A stretch of DNA of 64,000 bases from Bacillus wiedmannii (GCF_001583695.1 NZ_LOBC01000039.1:1-64000); one strand, 5' to 3'. Counted from the stretch's first letter, positions 26,354 through 36,638 are shown. Program-made: numbers and translations. Notes: generated by a model not told the origin, from the sequence alone.

Positions 26354-26623
26354 TTGCTACTTCTACAAATGATTCTAAATATTTTACTAGGCGATCCACA
26401 CGAAAGACAGTTTGAAATTAGAGAAAACATTCAGCTACTAAGTGAGCAACGAGAGTTCAACGATTTAATAGAGCGTTACGGCCGTTCTTTCTTATTAAAC
26501 TTTCGGATTCGAAGATTTATCGGGAAACACGATGCCCGCTTGTTAATACACAATCCAACAAAACTACAACACTTCTGTGAGGAACTTGAATCTATGATTA
26601 GAAAAAGGAGGTTTTTCATATGA
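26354..26623 (+). CDS. hypothetical 89-residue protein, coupled to the next gene
   Basis: TTG start at 26354 with AGGAAGAG 8 nt upstream. The sequence is charged after a hydrophobic first turn (MLLLQMILNILLGD) and predicts all-helical soluble protein with basic ends (RIRRF, MIRKRRFF). The stop overlaps the next start (ATGA), so translation is coupled. No family recognised. Confidence 0.65.
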   Translation: MLLLQMILNILLGDPHERQFEIRENIQLLSEQREFNDLIERYGRSFLLNFRIRRFIGKHDARLLIHNPTKLQHFCEELESMIRKRRFFI

Positions 26624-26871
26624 ACGCTGTAAAAGTTAAAAAATTATTATATGTTTTCGTACACCTCGTAGGCCCGCTTTCTTACTTCATTATTTCTACC
26701 ATTTGGGGAGTTTTGTTCACTACTAAATCCACATTCGAAAACATATCTGATAACCTTGGCGTTATGGCCATCTATTACGTGTTCATGAGCTTACTGTGGT
26801 ATTTCTATTTAGATCGATTAGACAAAGATGTAGATAAAATTACAAAAGAAATTAATGATAATAAGGTGTAA
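26620..26871 (+). CDS. hypothetical 83-residue two-span membrane protein
   Basis: ATG at 26620 lies 7 nt behind AAAAGGAGG, inside the previous gene's end. Two membrane helices (about residues 8-28 and 44-62), then a charged tail DRLDKDVDKITKEINDN. It is probably a membrane partner of the 89-residue protein. No known family. Confidence 0.7.
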   Translation: MNAVKVKKLLYVFVHLVGPLSYFIISTIWGVLFTTKSTFENISDNLGVMAIYYVFMSLLWYFYLDRLDKDVDKITKEINDNKV

Positions 26872-26878
26872 TGCATAT

Positions 26879-26912
26879 AAAAAAAGGAGAGCCGCCAAGA
26901 CTCTCCTTTTTT
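26879..26912. terminator. bidirectional terminator
   Basis: Stem AAAAAAAGGAGAG / CTCTCCTTTTTT between two convergent small-gene units. Confidence 0.85.
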
Positions 26913-26915
26913 ATG

Positions 26916-27050
26916 TTAGCTTCTTTTCTGCTTCTTATTTGATGAAGATACTTTATGAGAACCTGTTTCATGTGTCGTCGTTCCTTGTCCTTCTACTTCT
27001 GGAGAACCTAGGCTTGATCTTGAATGATCTTTTTTTACTTTTTTACTCAT
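26916..27050 (-). CDS. 44-residue YuzL-like small basic protein
   Basis: ATG at 27050 with AAGGGGTGA 7 nt upstream. The protein is hydrophilic and basic: MSKKVKKDHSRSSLGSPEVE, a Gly/Thr-rich middle and a KKQKRS end. The LGSPEVEGQGTTTHETG pattern resembles the YuzL family of tiny Bacillus proteins, some of them spore-associated; that match is from memory and tentative. Too short for most gene finders. Confidence 0.65.
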   Translation of the reverse strand: MSKKVKKDHSRSSLGSPEVEGQGTTTHETGSHKVSSSNKKQKRS

Positions 27051-27056
27051 TTATAT

Positions 27057-27110
27057 TCACCCCTTCGCGTTACTTTTTGCTACGAGGTAATAAACTATGC
27101 AACAATTCAT
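27057..27110 (-). other. possible 17-codon leader peptide with RBS-bearing hairpin
   Basis: Frame MNCCIVYYLVAKSNAKG whose TGA lies inside the ribosome site of the YuzL-like gene. Its own GGTGGAGA site is in the loop of a perfect 10-bp hairpin (27100-27127). Expression is unproven. Confidence 0.3.
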
Positions 27111-27174
27111 CTCCACCTGAATTGTTGGATTTCACCCGTAACACAAATCAGATGGAGTCTTCTTGCCGAAAAGG

Positions 27175-27206
27175 AAAAAAGCGAGAGGAAACCCTCTCGC
27201 TTTTTC
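27175..27206 (-). terminator. terminator of asnS
   Basis: Stem AAAAAGCGAGAGGG / CCTCTCGCTTTTTT on the minus strand, just past the asnS stop. Confidence 0.85.
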
Positions 27207-27211
27207 ATATC

Positions 27212-28603
27212 TTAAAACTCAGAAGAACCTGGAGTTCTTGGGAATGGAATTACGTCACGGATGTTAGCCATGCCAGTGATGTACATTAAGAAGCGCTCAA
27301 AACCTAGACCGAATCCAGCGTGTTTTGTACCGCCGTATTTTCTAAGTTCTAAGTACCACCAGTAGTCCTCTTCGTTCATACCTAATTCTTTAATTCTGTC
27401 TACTAAAACGTCCATTCTTTCTTCACGTTGGCTTCCGCCGATTAATTCGCCGATGCCAGGAACTAGAAGGTCAGTAGCAGCTACTGTTTTTCCATCTTCA
27501 TTCATACGCATGTAGAACGCTTTAATGTCTTTTGGATAGTCAGTTACGAATACAGGGCGTTTGAAAATTTCTTCTGATAAGTATCTTTCGTGCTCTGTTT
27601 GTAAGTCAATACCCCATTCTACTGGATATTTGAAGTCAGCACCTGACTCTTGAAGCACTTTAATTGCTTCTGTATATGTGATACGACCGAAGTCAGAGTT
27701 GATTACGTTGTTCATGCGCTCAAGAACTGTTTTATCAACGAAGCTGTTGAAGAATTCCATTTCTTCTGGTGCATGCTCTAGTACGTATTTCATTGCATAT
27801 TTCAGCATATCTTCTGTAAGATCCATTACGTCGCCTAATTCAGCGAATGCAATCTCCGGCTCAACCATCCAGAACTCAGCTGCGTGGCGAGTTGTGTTTG
27901 AGTTTTCTGCACGGAATGTAGGTCCGAATGTGTATACGTCACGGAATGCTAATGCATAAGCTTCAGCGTTCAGCTGTCCACTTACTGTTAAGTTTGTTTC
28001 TTTGCCGAAGAAGTCTTTTGATTCATCAACTTGTCCGTCTTCACCTTTTGGTACGTTGTTTAAATCTTGCGTTGTTACGCGGAACATTTCGCCTGCACCT
28101 TCTGTATCACTACCAGTGATGATTGGTGTGTGAACATGTACGAATCCACGCTCTTGGAAGAACTGGTGAATCGCAAATGCTGCGACAGAACGTACACGGA
28201 ACGTTGCAGAGAATGCATTTGTTCTTGGACGTAAGTGAGCAATTGTACGTAAGTATTCAAACGTGTGACGTTTCTTTTGAAGTGGGTAATCAGAATCTGA
28301 TAAGCCCTCGATATCAATTTTTTCTGCTTTAATTTCAAATGGTTGCTTCGCTCCAGGCGTTGCAATTACTGTACCTTCTACTTTAACTGAAGAGCTAAGT
28401 GGAAGTTTTGCAATTTCTTTGAAGTTTTCTAACTCTGTATCGAAAACGATTTGAACGCTTTTGAAAAAGCTACCGTCGTTTAATTCGATGAAACCAAATG
28501 CTTTTGAATCACGTAAGTTACGAATCCACCCTGATACTTGTACTGTTTGACCTGCGTATTTATCTGTATCTCTATACAGACTTTTTACTAATGTGTTTTC
28601 CAT
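27212..28603 (-). CDS. asnS: asparaginyl-tRNA synthetase
   Basis: A 463-residue class IIb synthetase. ATG at 28603 ([10 protein letters not shown]) follows AAAGGAGAA; the longer frame lies in the leader. OB-fold anticodon domain at ~15-115, then class II motif 2 ([21 protein letters not shown]) and motif 3 ([25 protein letters not shown]). It charges tRNA-Asn. Preceded by a T-box with an AAC specifier, and ended by its own terminator. Confidence 0.95.
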   Translation of the reverse strand: MENTLVKSLYRDTDKYAGQTVQVSGWIRNLRDSKAFGFIELNDGSFFKSVQIVFDTELENFKEIAKLPLSSSVKVEGTVIATPGAKQPFEIKAEKIDIEGLSDSDYPLQKKRHTFEYLRTIAHLRPRTNAFSATFRVRSVAAFAIHQFFQERGFVHVHTPIITGSDTEGAGEMFRVTTQDLNNVPKGEDGQVDESKDFFGKETNLTVSGQLNAEAYALAFRDVYTFGPTFRAENSNTTRHAAEFWMVEPEIAFAELGDVMDLTEDMLKYAMKYVLEHAPEEMEFFNSFVDKTVLERMNNVINSDFGRITYTEAIKVLQESGADFKYPVEWGIDLQTEHERYLSEEIFKRPVFVTDYPKDIKAFYMRMNEDGKTVAATDLLVPGIGELIGGSQREERMDVLVDRIKELGMNEEDYWWYLELRKYGGTKHAGFGLGFERFLMYITGMANIRDVIPFPRTPGSSEF

Positions 28604-28637
28604 AGTGAAATTCTCCTTTGCACATATATTTAAATAC

Positions 28638-28865
28638 AAAAAAACCTTTCATCCATAAAGGGACGAAAGGTTAAACTTCGCGGTACCACCCAATTTGTCA
28701 TAAAGACCAACTTTAACTCGTATGTAATACATACTTCCCGGTTTGTAACAGGCCGGATTCCCGTCTAAGTCTACTCTTGAATACAAGATTCAATTTCGGT
28801 TAGCAACTCCAAGGTGTTCTTCACATATACCGCCTCATCAGGCTCTCACCGTCCCCGACTCGCTT
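28638..28865 (-). ncRNA. T-box leader of asnS, asparagine specifier
   Basis: Minus-strand T-box core GGGTGGTACCGCG at 28679-28691; terminator (AACCTTTCGTCCC...GAAAGGTTTTTTT) at 28638-28673; specifier AAC at 28816-28818 followed by ACCTTGGAG. It matches the amino acid of the downstream synthetase. Confidence 0.95.
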
Positions 28866-28963
28866 TGGATTATAGTATATACTACTTTTCCTTATCATCG
28901 TCTTTCATTTTGTTAAACTAAAATTAATGTACTACATTCGAGAGAAAGATGCAAGATACCAAA

Positions 28964-29036
28964 AAATATATCAGCGATTTTCGCAATATATCGATCGTAA
29001 CTCCAAATATATCAGCGATTTTTGTAATATATCGAT
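28964..29036. repeat. pair of 32-bp direct repeats, each an imperfect palindrome
   Basis: Units at 28964-28995 and 29005-29036 differ at two bases and have a 41-bp period. Each has ATATAT ends around an AGCGATTTTCGC-like centre. They lie between the pheT terminator and the asnS T-box. Identity unknown. Confidence 0.75.
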
Positions 29037-29055
29037 TTTCCGACAATCGTGCCAT

Positions 29056-29089
29056 AAAAAAAATTGCCGGACTTAATCCGGCAATCTTT
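29056..29089 (-). terminator. terminator of pheST
   Basis: Minus-strand stem ATTGCCGG / CCGGCAAT followed by T7, right after the pheT stop. Confidence 0.9.
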
Positions 29090-29091
29090 TA

Positions 29092-31512
29092 TTACTTACG
29101 TAACTCCGCACCAAATTTCTCTTCTACCGTTGTTAATACACGGTTATGTGCTTCTGTTACTTCTTCGTCTGTTAACGTACGTTCTGCATCGAAGTAGGTC
29201 ATAGAGAATGCAAGTGACTTCTTGCCTTCTTCCATTTTTTCACCTTCGTATAAGTCGAATAACGTTACGTCTTTCAGAAGTTCTCCGCCAGCTTCAGCAA
29301 TGACTTGCTTCATTTCGCCAGCTTTTGTTTCTTTTGTTACGACAACAGCCATATCACGTGTCATAGATGGGAAACGTGGAATTGCTGCGTAGTAAGTTTC
29401 TTCTGCGTCTGCACCAAATACTTTTACAAGAGATAATTCGAATACGAATGTATTTTTCACATCTAATTGTTTTTCTGCTTCTGGGTGCAATTGACCGATG
29501 AAACCAATTACTTCGCCATCTAATACGATGTCAGCTGTACGACCTGGGTGCATACCTTCACGTTTTGCTGGTGCATAAGTGATTTGGTTTGCAACGCCAA
29601 GTACGTCGAATAATCCTTCTAGTACACCTTTCACAACGAAGAAGTCTACTACTTTCTTCTCACCTTGCCATGCATGGTGAAGAGCAAGTCCTGTCATAAC
29701 ACCTGCAAGATGTTGTTCTTCTTTCGGAAGTTCTCCTGCTTCTGTTGGTAAGAAGACAGAACCTACTTCGTATAAAGCAACACTATCGTTTTTACGTGCC
29801 ACATTATATGAAACAGCTTCTAGTAATTGCGGTACTAAACTTAAACGAAGTTGGCTACGCTCTTCACTCATTGGAAGTGCAAGGTTTACAGGAGCTTTTT
29901 CATTTGGCTCAACCATATATTGCTTCGCTTTATCAGCGCTTGTTAATGAATATGTGATCGCTTCATATAAACCAGCACCCTCTAGGAATCGACGTACTTT
30001 ACGACGTTTCGTTTGTGCTGATGTTAATTTACCACGAGTCATTGTTCCAGAAGGTAATGTAACTGGAATGTGGTCATAACCGTATAGACGACCCACTTCT
30101 TCTACTAAGTCTTCTGAAATTGTAATATCAGGACGACGTGCTGGTACATTCACATGGAATGTTCCTTCTACTTCTGTGAATGGGAATTTCAAGTTTGTGA
30201 ACATTGTACCCATTTCACTTGCAGAAATATTTGTACCTAATACACGGTTTACTTTTTCAGCAGTAACAGATACTGTACGCTCTTGTACTTGTAAGTTGTC
30301 AGCTTCTACTACACCTTCAAGTGCTTCTCCGCCAGCGTATTTCGCCATTAAAGCAGCTGCGTGTTGAATTGCTTCAAATGTACGTGTTGGATCGATTCCT
30401 TTTTCAAAACGTGCACTTGATTCACTACGAAGACCTAAGTCTTTTGATGTACGGCGTACTGTTTGACCTGCAAAGTATGCAGACTCAATTAAAACGTTTA
30501 CTGTCTCGTTTGTAACTTCAGAATCCGCTCCGCCCATTACACCAGCAACAGCTAAAGCTTTTGTTCCGTTTGTAATTACAAGATGGTGATCTTGTAACGT
30601 ACGCTCTTGATCATCTAACGTTTCAATTTTTTCGCCTTCTTTTGCAAGACGAACAACGATTTCTTTTGAACCTAATTTATCGTAATCGAATGCATGTAAC
30701 GGTTGACCGTATTCCATTAAAATGTAGTTTGTAATATCAACTACGTTGCTAATTGGACGAATGCCAGCTGCCATAAGGCGCGTTTGCATCCACATTGGTG
30801 ATGGACCAATCTTTACGTTCTTTACCATTTTTGCAATATATAACGGATTTTCTTCTTTCGCTTCTACACTTACAGAAATGTAATCAGCAGTTTTTTCTGC
30901 TGTTTCTTGTAAGTTGATAGCTGGAAGTTTTACTTCACGGCCGTAAATAGCAGCGACTTCATATGCAACACCTAACATGTTTAAGCAATCTGCACGGTTT
31001 GGTGTTAAACCAAGCTCAAGTACTTCATCATGTAAGTTTAAAATTTCAAGTGCATCTGCACCAACTTCAGCGTCACTTGGGAAGATGAAGATACCGTCTG
31101 CGTATTCTTTCGCAACTAGTTTCCCATCAATACCAAGCTCTTGAAGAGCACAAACCATACCGTGAGAAGCTTCACCACGTAGTTTTGCTTTTTTAATTTT
31201 GAAGTTGCCAGGAAGTACAGCTCCAACTTTTGCAACTGGTACTTTTAAACCTTTTGCAATGTTAGCAGCTCCACAAATAATTTGAACTGGCTCTTCTTCA
31301 CCGATATCGATTAAGCATTTGCTTAATTTATCAGCTTCTGGGTGTTTTTCACATTCTAATACGTGACCAACTACAACACCTTTTACACCTTTATTTAATA
31401 ATTCAACACCTTCTACTTCAATACCACTTTTCGTGATTTTGTCTGCTAGTTCTTGTGCTGTTACATCTTTAATATCTACATACTCTTGTAACCAACGATA
31501 TGATACGAACAT
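29092..31512 (-). CDS. pheT: phenylalanyl-tRNA synthetase beta subunit
   Basis: An 806-residue subunit of the alpha2-beta2 enzyme. N-terminal tRNA-binding OB domain (~40-150), B3/4 editing domain (~210-400, hydrolysing Tyr-tRNA-Phe), B5 domain (~410-480, [20 protein letters not shown]), catalytic-like core, and the C-terminal ferredoxin-fold anticodon domain ([15 protein letters not shown]). 18 nt downstream of pheS and transcribed with it under the T-box. Confidence 0.95.
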   Translation of the reverse strand: MFVSYRWLQEYVDIKDVTAQELADKITKSGIEVEGVELLNKGVKGVVVGHVLECEKHPEADKLSKCLIDIGEEEPVQIICGAANIAKGLKVPVAKVGAVLPGNFKIKKAKLRGEASHGMVCALQELGIDGKLVAKEYADGIFIFPSDAEVGADALEILNLHDEVLELGLTPNRADCLNMLGVAYEVAAIYGREVKLPAINLQETAEKTADYISVSVEAKEENPLYIAKMVKNVKIGPSPMWMQTRLMAAGIRPISNVVDITNYILMEYGQPLHAFDYDKLGSKEIVVRLAKEGEKIETLDDQERTLQDHHLVITNGTKALAVAGVMGGADSEVTNETVNVLIESAYFAGQTVRRTSKDLGLRSESSARFEKGIDPTRTFEAIQHAAALMAKYAGGEALEGVVEADNLQVQERTVSVTAEKVNRVLGTNISASEMGTMFTNLKFPFTEVEGTFHVNVPARRPDITISEDLVEEVGRLYGYDHIPVTLPSGTMTRGKLTSAQTKRRKVRRFLEGAGLYEAITYSLTSADKAKQYMVEPNEKAPVNLALPMSEERSQLRLSLVPQLLEAVSYNVARKNDSVALYEVGSVFLPTEAGELPKEEQHLAGVMTGLALHHAWQGEKKVVDFFVVKGVLEGLFDVLGVANQITYAPAKREGMHPGRTADIVLDGEVIGFIGQLHPEAEKQLDVKNTFVFELSLVKVFGADAEETYYAAIPRFPSMTRDMAVVVTKETKAGEMKQVIAEAGGELLKDVTLFDLYEGEKMEEGKKSLAFSMTYFDAERTLTDEEVTEAHNRVLTTVEEKFGAELRK

Positions 31513-31530
31513 ACTTATCCTCTCCTTCCC

Positions 31531-32565
31531 TTACGCTCGTTTGAATTGTTGTAAGAAACGTACATCATTTGTATAGAAATGACGAATGTCATCTACGCCG
31601 TATTTCAACATTGCGATACGCTCTGCGCCCATACCGAATGCGAAACCTTGATATTCTTTTGAATCATAACCAGCCATTTCAAGTACGTTCGGGTGAACCA
31701 TACCTGCGCCTAAAATTTCGATCCAGCCAGTTCCTTTACAAGTGCCGCAACCTTTGCCGTGACACATCATACAAGAAATATCCATCTCTACAGATGGCTC
31801 TGTGAATGGGAAGAAACTTGGACGAAGACGGATTTCACGATCTTCACCGAACATCTTTTTCACGAATACTTGCAGTGTACCTTTTAAGTCACTCATGCGA
31901 ATGTTTTTATCAATTACAAGACCTTCAATTTGCATGAACTGGTGTGAATGCGTCGCATCATCGTCATCGCGGCGATACACTTTACCAGGACAAATAATTT
32001 TAATCGGGCCTTTTTCTTTATTATTTTCCATCGTACGTGCTTGCACAGAAGATGTATGTGTACGTAGTAACGTTTCTTCTGTAATGTAGAATGTATCTTG
32101 CATATCACGCGCTGGGTGATCTTTCGGTAAGTTTAATGCTTCGAAGTTGTAGTAGTCTTTTTCTACTTCTGTTCCTTCAGCTACTTCATAACCCATACCG
32201 ATGAATACATCTTCAATTTGTTCAACAACAGCTGTTAACGGATGGTGACAACCTGTTTCAACAGGACGACCTGGTAGTGTAACATCAATTGTTTCAGTAG
32301 CTAATTTTGCTTCAATTACTGCTTTTTCTAAGTTACCAATTTTGTCGTCTAGACGCGTTTGAATCGCTTCACGTACTTCATTTACTAATGCTCCCATACG
32401 TGGACGCTCTTCTGCTGATAATTTTCCCATGCCGCGTAATACTTCTGTAATTGGACCTTTTTTCCCTAAATACGCTACGCGTACGTCGTTTAAGCCCTTT
32501 AGCTCTTTCGCTTCTTCAATAAGCTCTAACGCTTTTTGCTTTAGCTCTTTTAAACGTGCTTCCAT
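31531..32565 (-). CDS. pheS: phenylalanyl-tRNA synthetase alpha subunit
   Basis: A 344-residue catalytic subunit. ATG at 32565 (MEARLKEL) lies 7 nt after AGGAGGG. N-terminal coiled coil (~1-85), then class II motif 2 ([32 protein letters not shown]) and motif 3 ([17 protein letters not shown]). A Cys-rich insert ([12 protein letters not shown]) is typical of Bacillus PheS. Controlled by the T-box at 32590-32825. Confidence 0.95.
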   Translation of the reverse strand: MEARLKELKQKALELIEEAKELKGLNDVRVAYLGKKGPITEVLRGMGKLSAEERPRMGALVNEVREAIQTRLDDKIGNLEKAVIEAKLATETIDVTLPGRPVETGCHHPLTAVVEQIEDVFIGMGYEVAEGTEVEKDYYNFEALNLPKDHPARDMQDTFYITEETLLRTHTSSVQARTMENNKEKGPIKIICPGKVYRRDDDDATHSHQFMQIEGLVIDKNIRMSDLKGTLQVFVKKMFGEDREIRLRPSFFPFTEPSVEMDISCMMCHGKGCGTCKGTGWIEILGAGMVHPNVLEMAGYDSKEYQGFAFGMGAERIAMLKYGVDDIRHFYTNDVRFLQQFKRA

Positions 32566-32589
32566 TTGGAACCCTCCTAATTTTAAAAA

Positions 32590-32825
32590 TAAAAAAACCT
32601 CGCTCCCAAAAAGGGACGAGGTAAATTCGCGGTACCACCCTAAATTGACAGACCAGGTCTGCCCACTCATTAGTTATAACGATCAATTCTGACCGGAACG
32701 CCTTTACATATATATGGTCCTGGCGTCAACTCCAGAGGTGAATTCACTTCCGTCTACCATAAGAATACTTTCAGTCTAAGGCATTCTCTCCCTTTATGGC
32801 GATTTTGTAAGTTACTCTTCTCTAT
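32590..32825 (-). ncRNA. T-box leader of pheST, phenylalanine specifier
   Basis: Minus-strand T-box core GGGTGGTACCGCG at 32628-32640; terminator (ACCTCGTCCC...GAGCGAGGTTTTTTT) at 32590-32622; specifier TTC at 32740-32742 followed by ACCTCTGGAG. Confidence 0.95.
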
Positions 32826-32885
32826 CAACGTTTTTCGTTATTTAACTTTTAATATAATATACTTCAACTTATTATAAGAAGTTTT

Positions 32886-33650
32886 TTATTTGTTCGCAAC
32901 TGGGCTTTGCAAATAATACGTTAAAATCCCTGCTGCAACCGCAACATTTAATGATTCTGCCCCGCCGTAAATCGGAATATACAAGTTTTGATCACTTTTT
33001 GCAAGAATTTCTTCGCTTACGCCACTTCCTTCATTTCCTACAATTAATGCAAAACTACCAGCTGGTGTTACTTCACCATATGGAACTCCATTTTCAAGAG
33101 CGGTTCCATATACAGGAACGTTATTTTCTTTTAACTTGTCTATCCACTCTTCTAAGTTCCCTTTTACAACTGGTAAATGGAAAATAGAACCTTGTGTAGA
33201 ACGAAGCACTTTACTATTATATGCATCAACGCATCCTTCTCCAAGCACAACAGCATGAATACCAGCTGCATCAGCTGTACGAATAATTGTCCCTAAGTTA
33301 CCTGGGTCTTGAAGGCCATCTAATAAAAGAAACTTCCCATCAGCAAGAGCTACTTCACTCTCGTGTTTCTCACAAACAGCAAATACGCCTTGCGTCGTTT
33401 CTGTTTCACGAAGTACTTTTACGATTGCTTCAGGTACGATATACATTTCCACATCATTAACTGTCCAATCTTTCGGAAGATCTGTCTGATCAGAAACGAT
33501 AAGTTCTGTTACAACTCCTGCTTTTAAAGCTTCTTCCACTAAGTGGAATCCTTCTACAAAAAATAAACCTTTTTTATCGCGCTCTTTTTTCGTCTGCAGC
33601 TTTTTCCACTGCTTCACACGCGGATTTTGCACTGAATCAATGTTTTTCAT
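32886..33650 (-). CDS. ysgA: TrmH/SpoU-family RNA 2'-O-methyltransferase (YsgA)
   Basis: A 254-residue SPOUT enzyme. ATG at 33650 (MKNIDSVQNPRVKQW) is used; AGAGGGA lies 10 nt upstream. An N-terminal L30e-like RNA-binding domain is followed by the trefoil-knot domain with motif 1 (LQDPGNLGTIIRTADA), motif 2 (LIVGNEGSGVS) and motif 3 (IPIYGGAESLNVAVAAGI). Probably methylates a 23S rRNA ribose. Same neighbours (pheS, sspI) as B. subtilis ysgA. Confidence 0.9.
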   Translation of the reverse strand: MKNIDSVQNPRVKQWKKLQTKKERDKKGLFFVEGFHLVEEALKAGVVTELIVSDQTDLPKDWTVNDVEMYIVPEAIVKVLRETETTQGVFAVCEKHESEVALADGKFLLLDGLQDPGNLGTIIRTADAAGIHAVVLGEGCVDAYNSKVLRSTQGSIFHLPVVKGNLEEWIDKLKENNVPVYGTALENGVPYGEVTPAGSFALIVGNEGSGVSEEILAKSDQNLYIPIYGGAESLNVAVAAGILTYYLQSPVANK

Positions 33651-33765
33651 AATATGTATTTCCCTCTCTTCTTGTCTTATCATTATAGCCTATTTTTCAT
33701 ACATATTTACATAAAAAAGAACAAAAACTAACGTCAGTTTCAATTCTGAAGAAGAGGTGAAAGCA

Positions 33766-33975
33766 ATGAGTTTTAATTTACGCGGTGCTGTATTAGCGAA
33801 TGTATCTGGAAATTCACAAGATCAATTACAAGAAACGATTGTCGATGCAATTCAAAGCGGTGAAGAAAAAATGCTTCCAGGTCTTGGCGTTTTATTCGAA
33901 GTCATTTGGAAAAATGCTGATGAAAATGAAAAACACGAAATGTTAGGAACACTGGAGCAAGGATTAAAAAAATAA
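33766..33975 (+). CDS. sspI: small acid-soluble spore protein SspI
   Basis: A 69-residue protein ([20 protein letters not shown]) made in the forespore. ATG at 33766 lies 8 nt after AAGAGG; an in-frame GTG at 33757 overlaps the ribosome site and is rejected. Divergent from ysgA, as in B. subtilis. It is not a DNA-coating alpha/beta SASP; its function is unclear. Confidence 0.95.
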   Translation: MSFNLRGAVLANVSGNSQDQLQETIVDAIQSGEEKMLPGLGVLFEVIWKNADENEKHEMLGTLEQGLKK

Positions 33976-33980
33976 ACAAT

Positions 33981-34018
33981 AAAAGGTCACCTTAGAAAAA
34001 AACTAAGGTGACCTTTTA
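33981..34018 (+). terminator. terminator of sspI
   Basis: Perfect stem AAAAGGTCACCTTAG / CTAAGGTGACCTTTT with an A-rich loop. Confidence 0.9.
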
Positions 34019-34153
34019 TGTCTATAAAATTTTTCTTCTCCTAAACATTTCTACTTTACTAACGCTACACAGATGGAGTACAATATTCAAAATACATTTA
34101 AACCGATCGATTTTCTTTATAGACACCATTAGATAAAAAGGAGTGAATGTTTT

Positions 34154-34711
34154 ATGCACCGTATTACGCTTGAACAAATTTTCAAACACCATATTACACA
34201 AAAATACGTAAATCGTTCTGGGATGGTCCACGCGATTGCTGTCGCTTACCATGCGTTTCACTTAGCTAAAAAGCATCACGCCTCAGTCGATGCTGCAACA
34301 AAAGCTGGTTTCCTTCATGATATCGGACATCACACATGGTACAGTGAGGGAGAATGGGATTATGACTTGTATAAAAAGAATGATATCCATGCAATTAAAG
34401 GAGCAGAAAGAGCTCATAAATTACTTATTAGATTAGGAGAACATCCGAAACTAGCAAAAGAAATTTCTATCGCGATTCTTCTTCATACAGATTCTTTCTT
34501 AGTACAGCAAGAAATTGAAAGGACATCTCTTCAAAACATTATTAAATGGGCAGATGAAGCAGATGAAGAACCGGGCGGAGCGCACCATTATAGAACGATT
34601 TCTTATGAAAAAGCACTTAAAGCTATTCAGCAGTTAGACCGATTGGTAGAACGTGAATTACAAATAGAGCAATCAAAATCGAATAACAAGGCAGAACATA
34701 GTTATCAATAA
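34154..34711 (+). CDS. HD-domain phosphohydrolase-like protein
   Basis: A 185-residue soluble protein. ATG follows AAGGAGTGAA. The metal site of the HD superfamily is visible: His26 of VHAIAVAYHAF, His55-Asp56 of FLHDIGHH, and a later His (ILLHTDSF). Such proteins hydrolyse nucleotides or other phosphoesters; the substrate is unknown. Monocistronic between terminators. Confidence 0.8.
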   Translation: MHRITLEQIFKHHITQKYVNRSGMVHAIAVAYHAFHLAKKHHASVDAATKAGFLHDIGHHTWYSEGEWDYDLYKKNDIHAIKGAERAHKLLIRLGEHPKLAKEISIAILLHTDSFLVQQEIERTSLQNIIKWADEADEEPGGAHHYRTISYEKALKAIQQLDRLVERELQIEQSKSNNKAEHSYQ

Positions 34712-34712
34712 G

Positions 34713-34746
34713 AAAGAGGCATCACTATAGGGTGATACCTCTTTTA
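34713..34746 (+). terminator. terminator of the HD-domain gene
   Basis: Stem AAAGAGGcATCAC / GTGATaCCTCTTT with a T tail. Confidence 0.85.
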
Positions 34747-34850
34747 TTATTTTATGGAAAATACACCTTTGTATGTAATATTTAAACATTACACCCGAAA
34801 ACGAAATGTTTTATAATTAAATATACAAATATAAAGAGGTGATTTTATAA

Positions 34851-35564
34851 ATGCAACCCGCTACACAACTTTCTAATGAACAGAAATACTCTATGTCATG
34901 GGGACAATTTATTAGCTCCGTTTTATTCGCTTTTTTCGGAACCGGACTTATTACTGTGTTCCTCGCAATGCCCTTAACAATTTATACAGCAGGTCTTACA
35001 GATAAAAAGCAAATTGCCCTGTATGAATCTATCGTAAATACCGCAAGTACCGTATTACAACTAGCCGTGTTGTTATTCTTCATTTTTAAATTCGAACCCG
35101 CAAAAAAATTACTACTAAAATCATTTAACTTTAAAGCACTGAAAGAATGGCGTACATACGTATACTTACTTCTTTTCTTCGCTATAAACATTTTACTCAA
35201 TTACATCTTATTAAATTATATGTTCCAAGACGCAACAAAGCAGCAATCTTCCGCACTAAACTTAGACGTTTTTAAGCAGTATCAAATATTATTACTTCTC
35301 GGTTTCGCTATACTTACACCAATTTTTGAAGAACTTATTTTCCGTGGCTTTATACTTCGCTTCTTCTCAGAGCGCTTTCCATTTTGGATTGCAGCGATCT
35401 TAACAAGCTTCTTCTTCGGTATCGCTCATACATACTCACTTGGAGTAATGGTCATTACTTTCTTCATGGGATTATTAATGGCGATTTTATGTAAAAAAAC
35501 AAAATCCATTATTCCAGCTATGTTATTTCATATTATGAATAATATGTTGGCATTCTTAAGTTAG
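34851..35564 (+). CDS. CPBP family intramembrane metalloprotease
   Basis: A 237-residue membrane protein with about seven or eight spans. The CPBP (Abi/CAAX-like) motifs are present: FEELIFRG, FFFGIAH and the last HIMNN. Members either process prenylated or signal-peptide-like substrates or give self-immunity to bacteriocins; no bacteriocin gene is seen nearby. AGAGGTG precedes the ATG. Confidence 0.85.
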   Translation: MQPATQLSNEQKYSMSWGQFISSVLFAFFGTGLITVFLAMPLTIYTAGLTDKKQIALYESIVNTASTVLQLAVLLFFIFKFEPAKKLLLKSFNFKALKEWRTYVYLLLFFAINILLNYILLNYMFQDATKQQSSALNLDVFKQYQILLLLGFAILTPIFEELIFRGFILRFFSERFPFWIAAILTSFFFGIAHTYSLGVMVITFFMGLLMAILCKKTKSIIPAMLFHIMNNMLAFLS

Positions 35565-35593
35565 AAAGAGGTATCATCGCGATACCTCTTTTC
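35564..35593. terminator. bidirectional terminator
   Basis: Stem AAAGAGGTATC / GATACCTCTTT between two convergent genes; it overlaps the stop of the DUF4179 gene. Confidence 0.85.
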
Positions 35594-36617
35594 ACTCTTT
35601 TATCACAACTTCAAACTCTTCTTCCGTTAACACTTTTCGATAATTCGTTTTCTTTTCTCTCTCTTCACCAGAAGTTAGAACAGGCGTCAGAACAATTTTC
35701 GTTACACGATCTTCTAGTTTTTCAAATCGCCAATAACTATTTTTCGATAGTGTAAGGCCTGAATGTGGTATTAACTCTTTTCCATCTTGATCTTTCGCGA
35801 TAAATTTCACCTCTAATTTTGTTCCATTCAACATCTTATAGTTCAACTTCGCAGATATAGGAGAAACTTTTAAATCTTCCACTTCTATTTTTTGACCATT
35901 TTCTAATTTAAAATGCTTATGGATTGGGATTGTTTTCGTTTCAGCTTTTATTTTGTCTCCAGACGCTTTGAAGGAAAAGCCCCATTCTCCTTTCCATGTT
36001 GAATTGCCCTCTTTTAAAGAAATATCCCTATATACAACTTGTACATCACATTCTCCACGAATTTCTAGAGGATTCATTTCATCATCTTTTAAATCTATAT
36101 TTGAAAAAAATGTATACGTGTACTCATTTATTTTCTTGTCTCCACCACTACCACTGCCATTTAACTGTTTTCCATTTATATAAATATCAGGACTAGGATA
36201 AGAACCCTCTAAATTGATTCGACTAGACTTAAACGTACTATTAACAATAATCTGCCCTTCATCTATCATCACTTCATCTAACCGTACTTCTACACCGTTA
36301 TCATAAACTGTTTGTCCTATTGTCGTTTTATATTCTTTTAAAGGTTCGCCTCTACTGTTTACGTAGTCTTCCATTTTACTTCCGATTAACGGTATATCTG
36401 CAATCATTCTTCTCATATCTACAGTCATCATTATGATAAATAATGCCGCAGCAGATGTTATAATCGCTACATTCCGTTTCGTATGAGCTTTGTTCTTGTT
36501 TATTTTTTTACGAACTCGCTTTTTTATTTTCTGTTTCTCTATATGAGTTAAGTTAATCTCTTCATATTCATTCTCATCCATTTTTATATCATTTAACATT
36601 CCATATGGGTCTTTCAT
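35592..36617 (-). CDS. DUF4179-type membrane protein, probable anti-sigma factor
   Basis: A 341-residue protein. ATG at 36617 (MKDPYGMLND) is used, with GAGGTGA a few nt upstream. The N-terminal ~45 residues are cytoplasmic and basic (KQKIKKRVRKKINKNK), one membrane span follows (~50-65), and the rest is extracytoplasmic with DUF4179 and DUF5643-like beta domains. The 21-nt gap to the sigma-factor gene upstream and the one-span layout match sigma/anti-sigma operons. The anti-sigma role is inferred. Confidence 0.8.
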   Translation of the reverse strand: MKDPYGMLNDIKMDENEYEEINLTHIEKQKIKKRVRKKINKNKAHTKRNVAIITSAAALFIIMMTVDMRRMIADIPLIGSKMEDYVNSRGEPLKEYKTTIGQTVYDNGVEVRLDEVMIDEGQIIVNSTFKSSRINLEGSYPSPDIYINGKQLNGSGSGGDKKINEYTYTFFSNIDLKDDEMNPLEIRGECDVQVVYRDISLKEGNSTWKGEWGFSFKASGDKIKAETKTIPIHKHFKLENGQKIEVEDLKVSPISAKLNYKMLNGTKLEVKFIAKDQDGKELIPHSGLTLSKNSYWRFEKLEDRVTKIVLTPVLTSGEEREKKTNYRKVLTEEEFEVVIKE

Positions 36618-36638
36618 TCCCTTCACCTCTTCTCTTAT

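Noticed and set aside
34022..34261. 79-codon minus-strand frame opposite the HD-domain gene start
   Set aside because: It runs over the HD gene and its ribosome site, and lacks its own.
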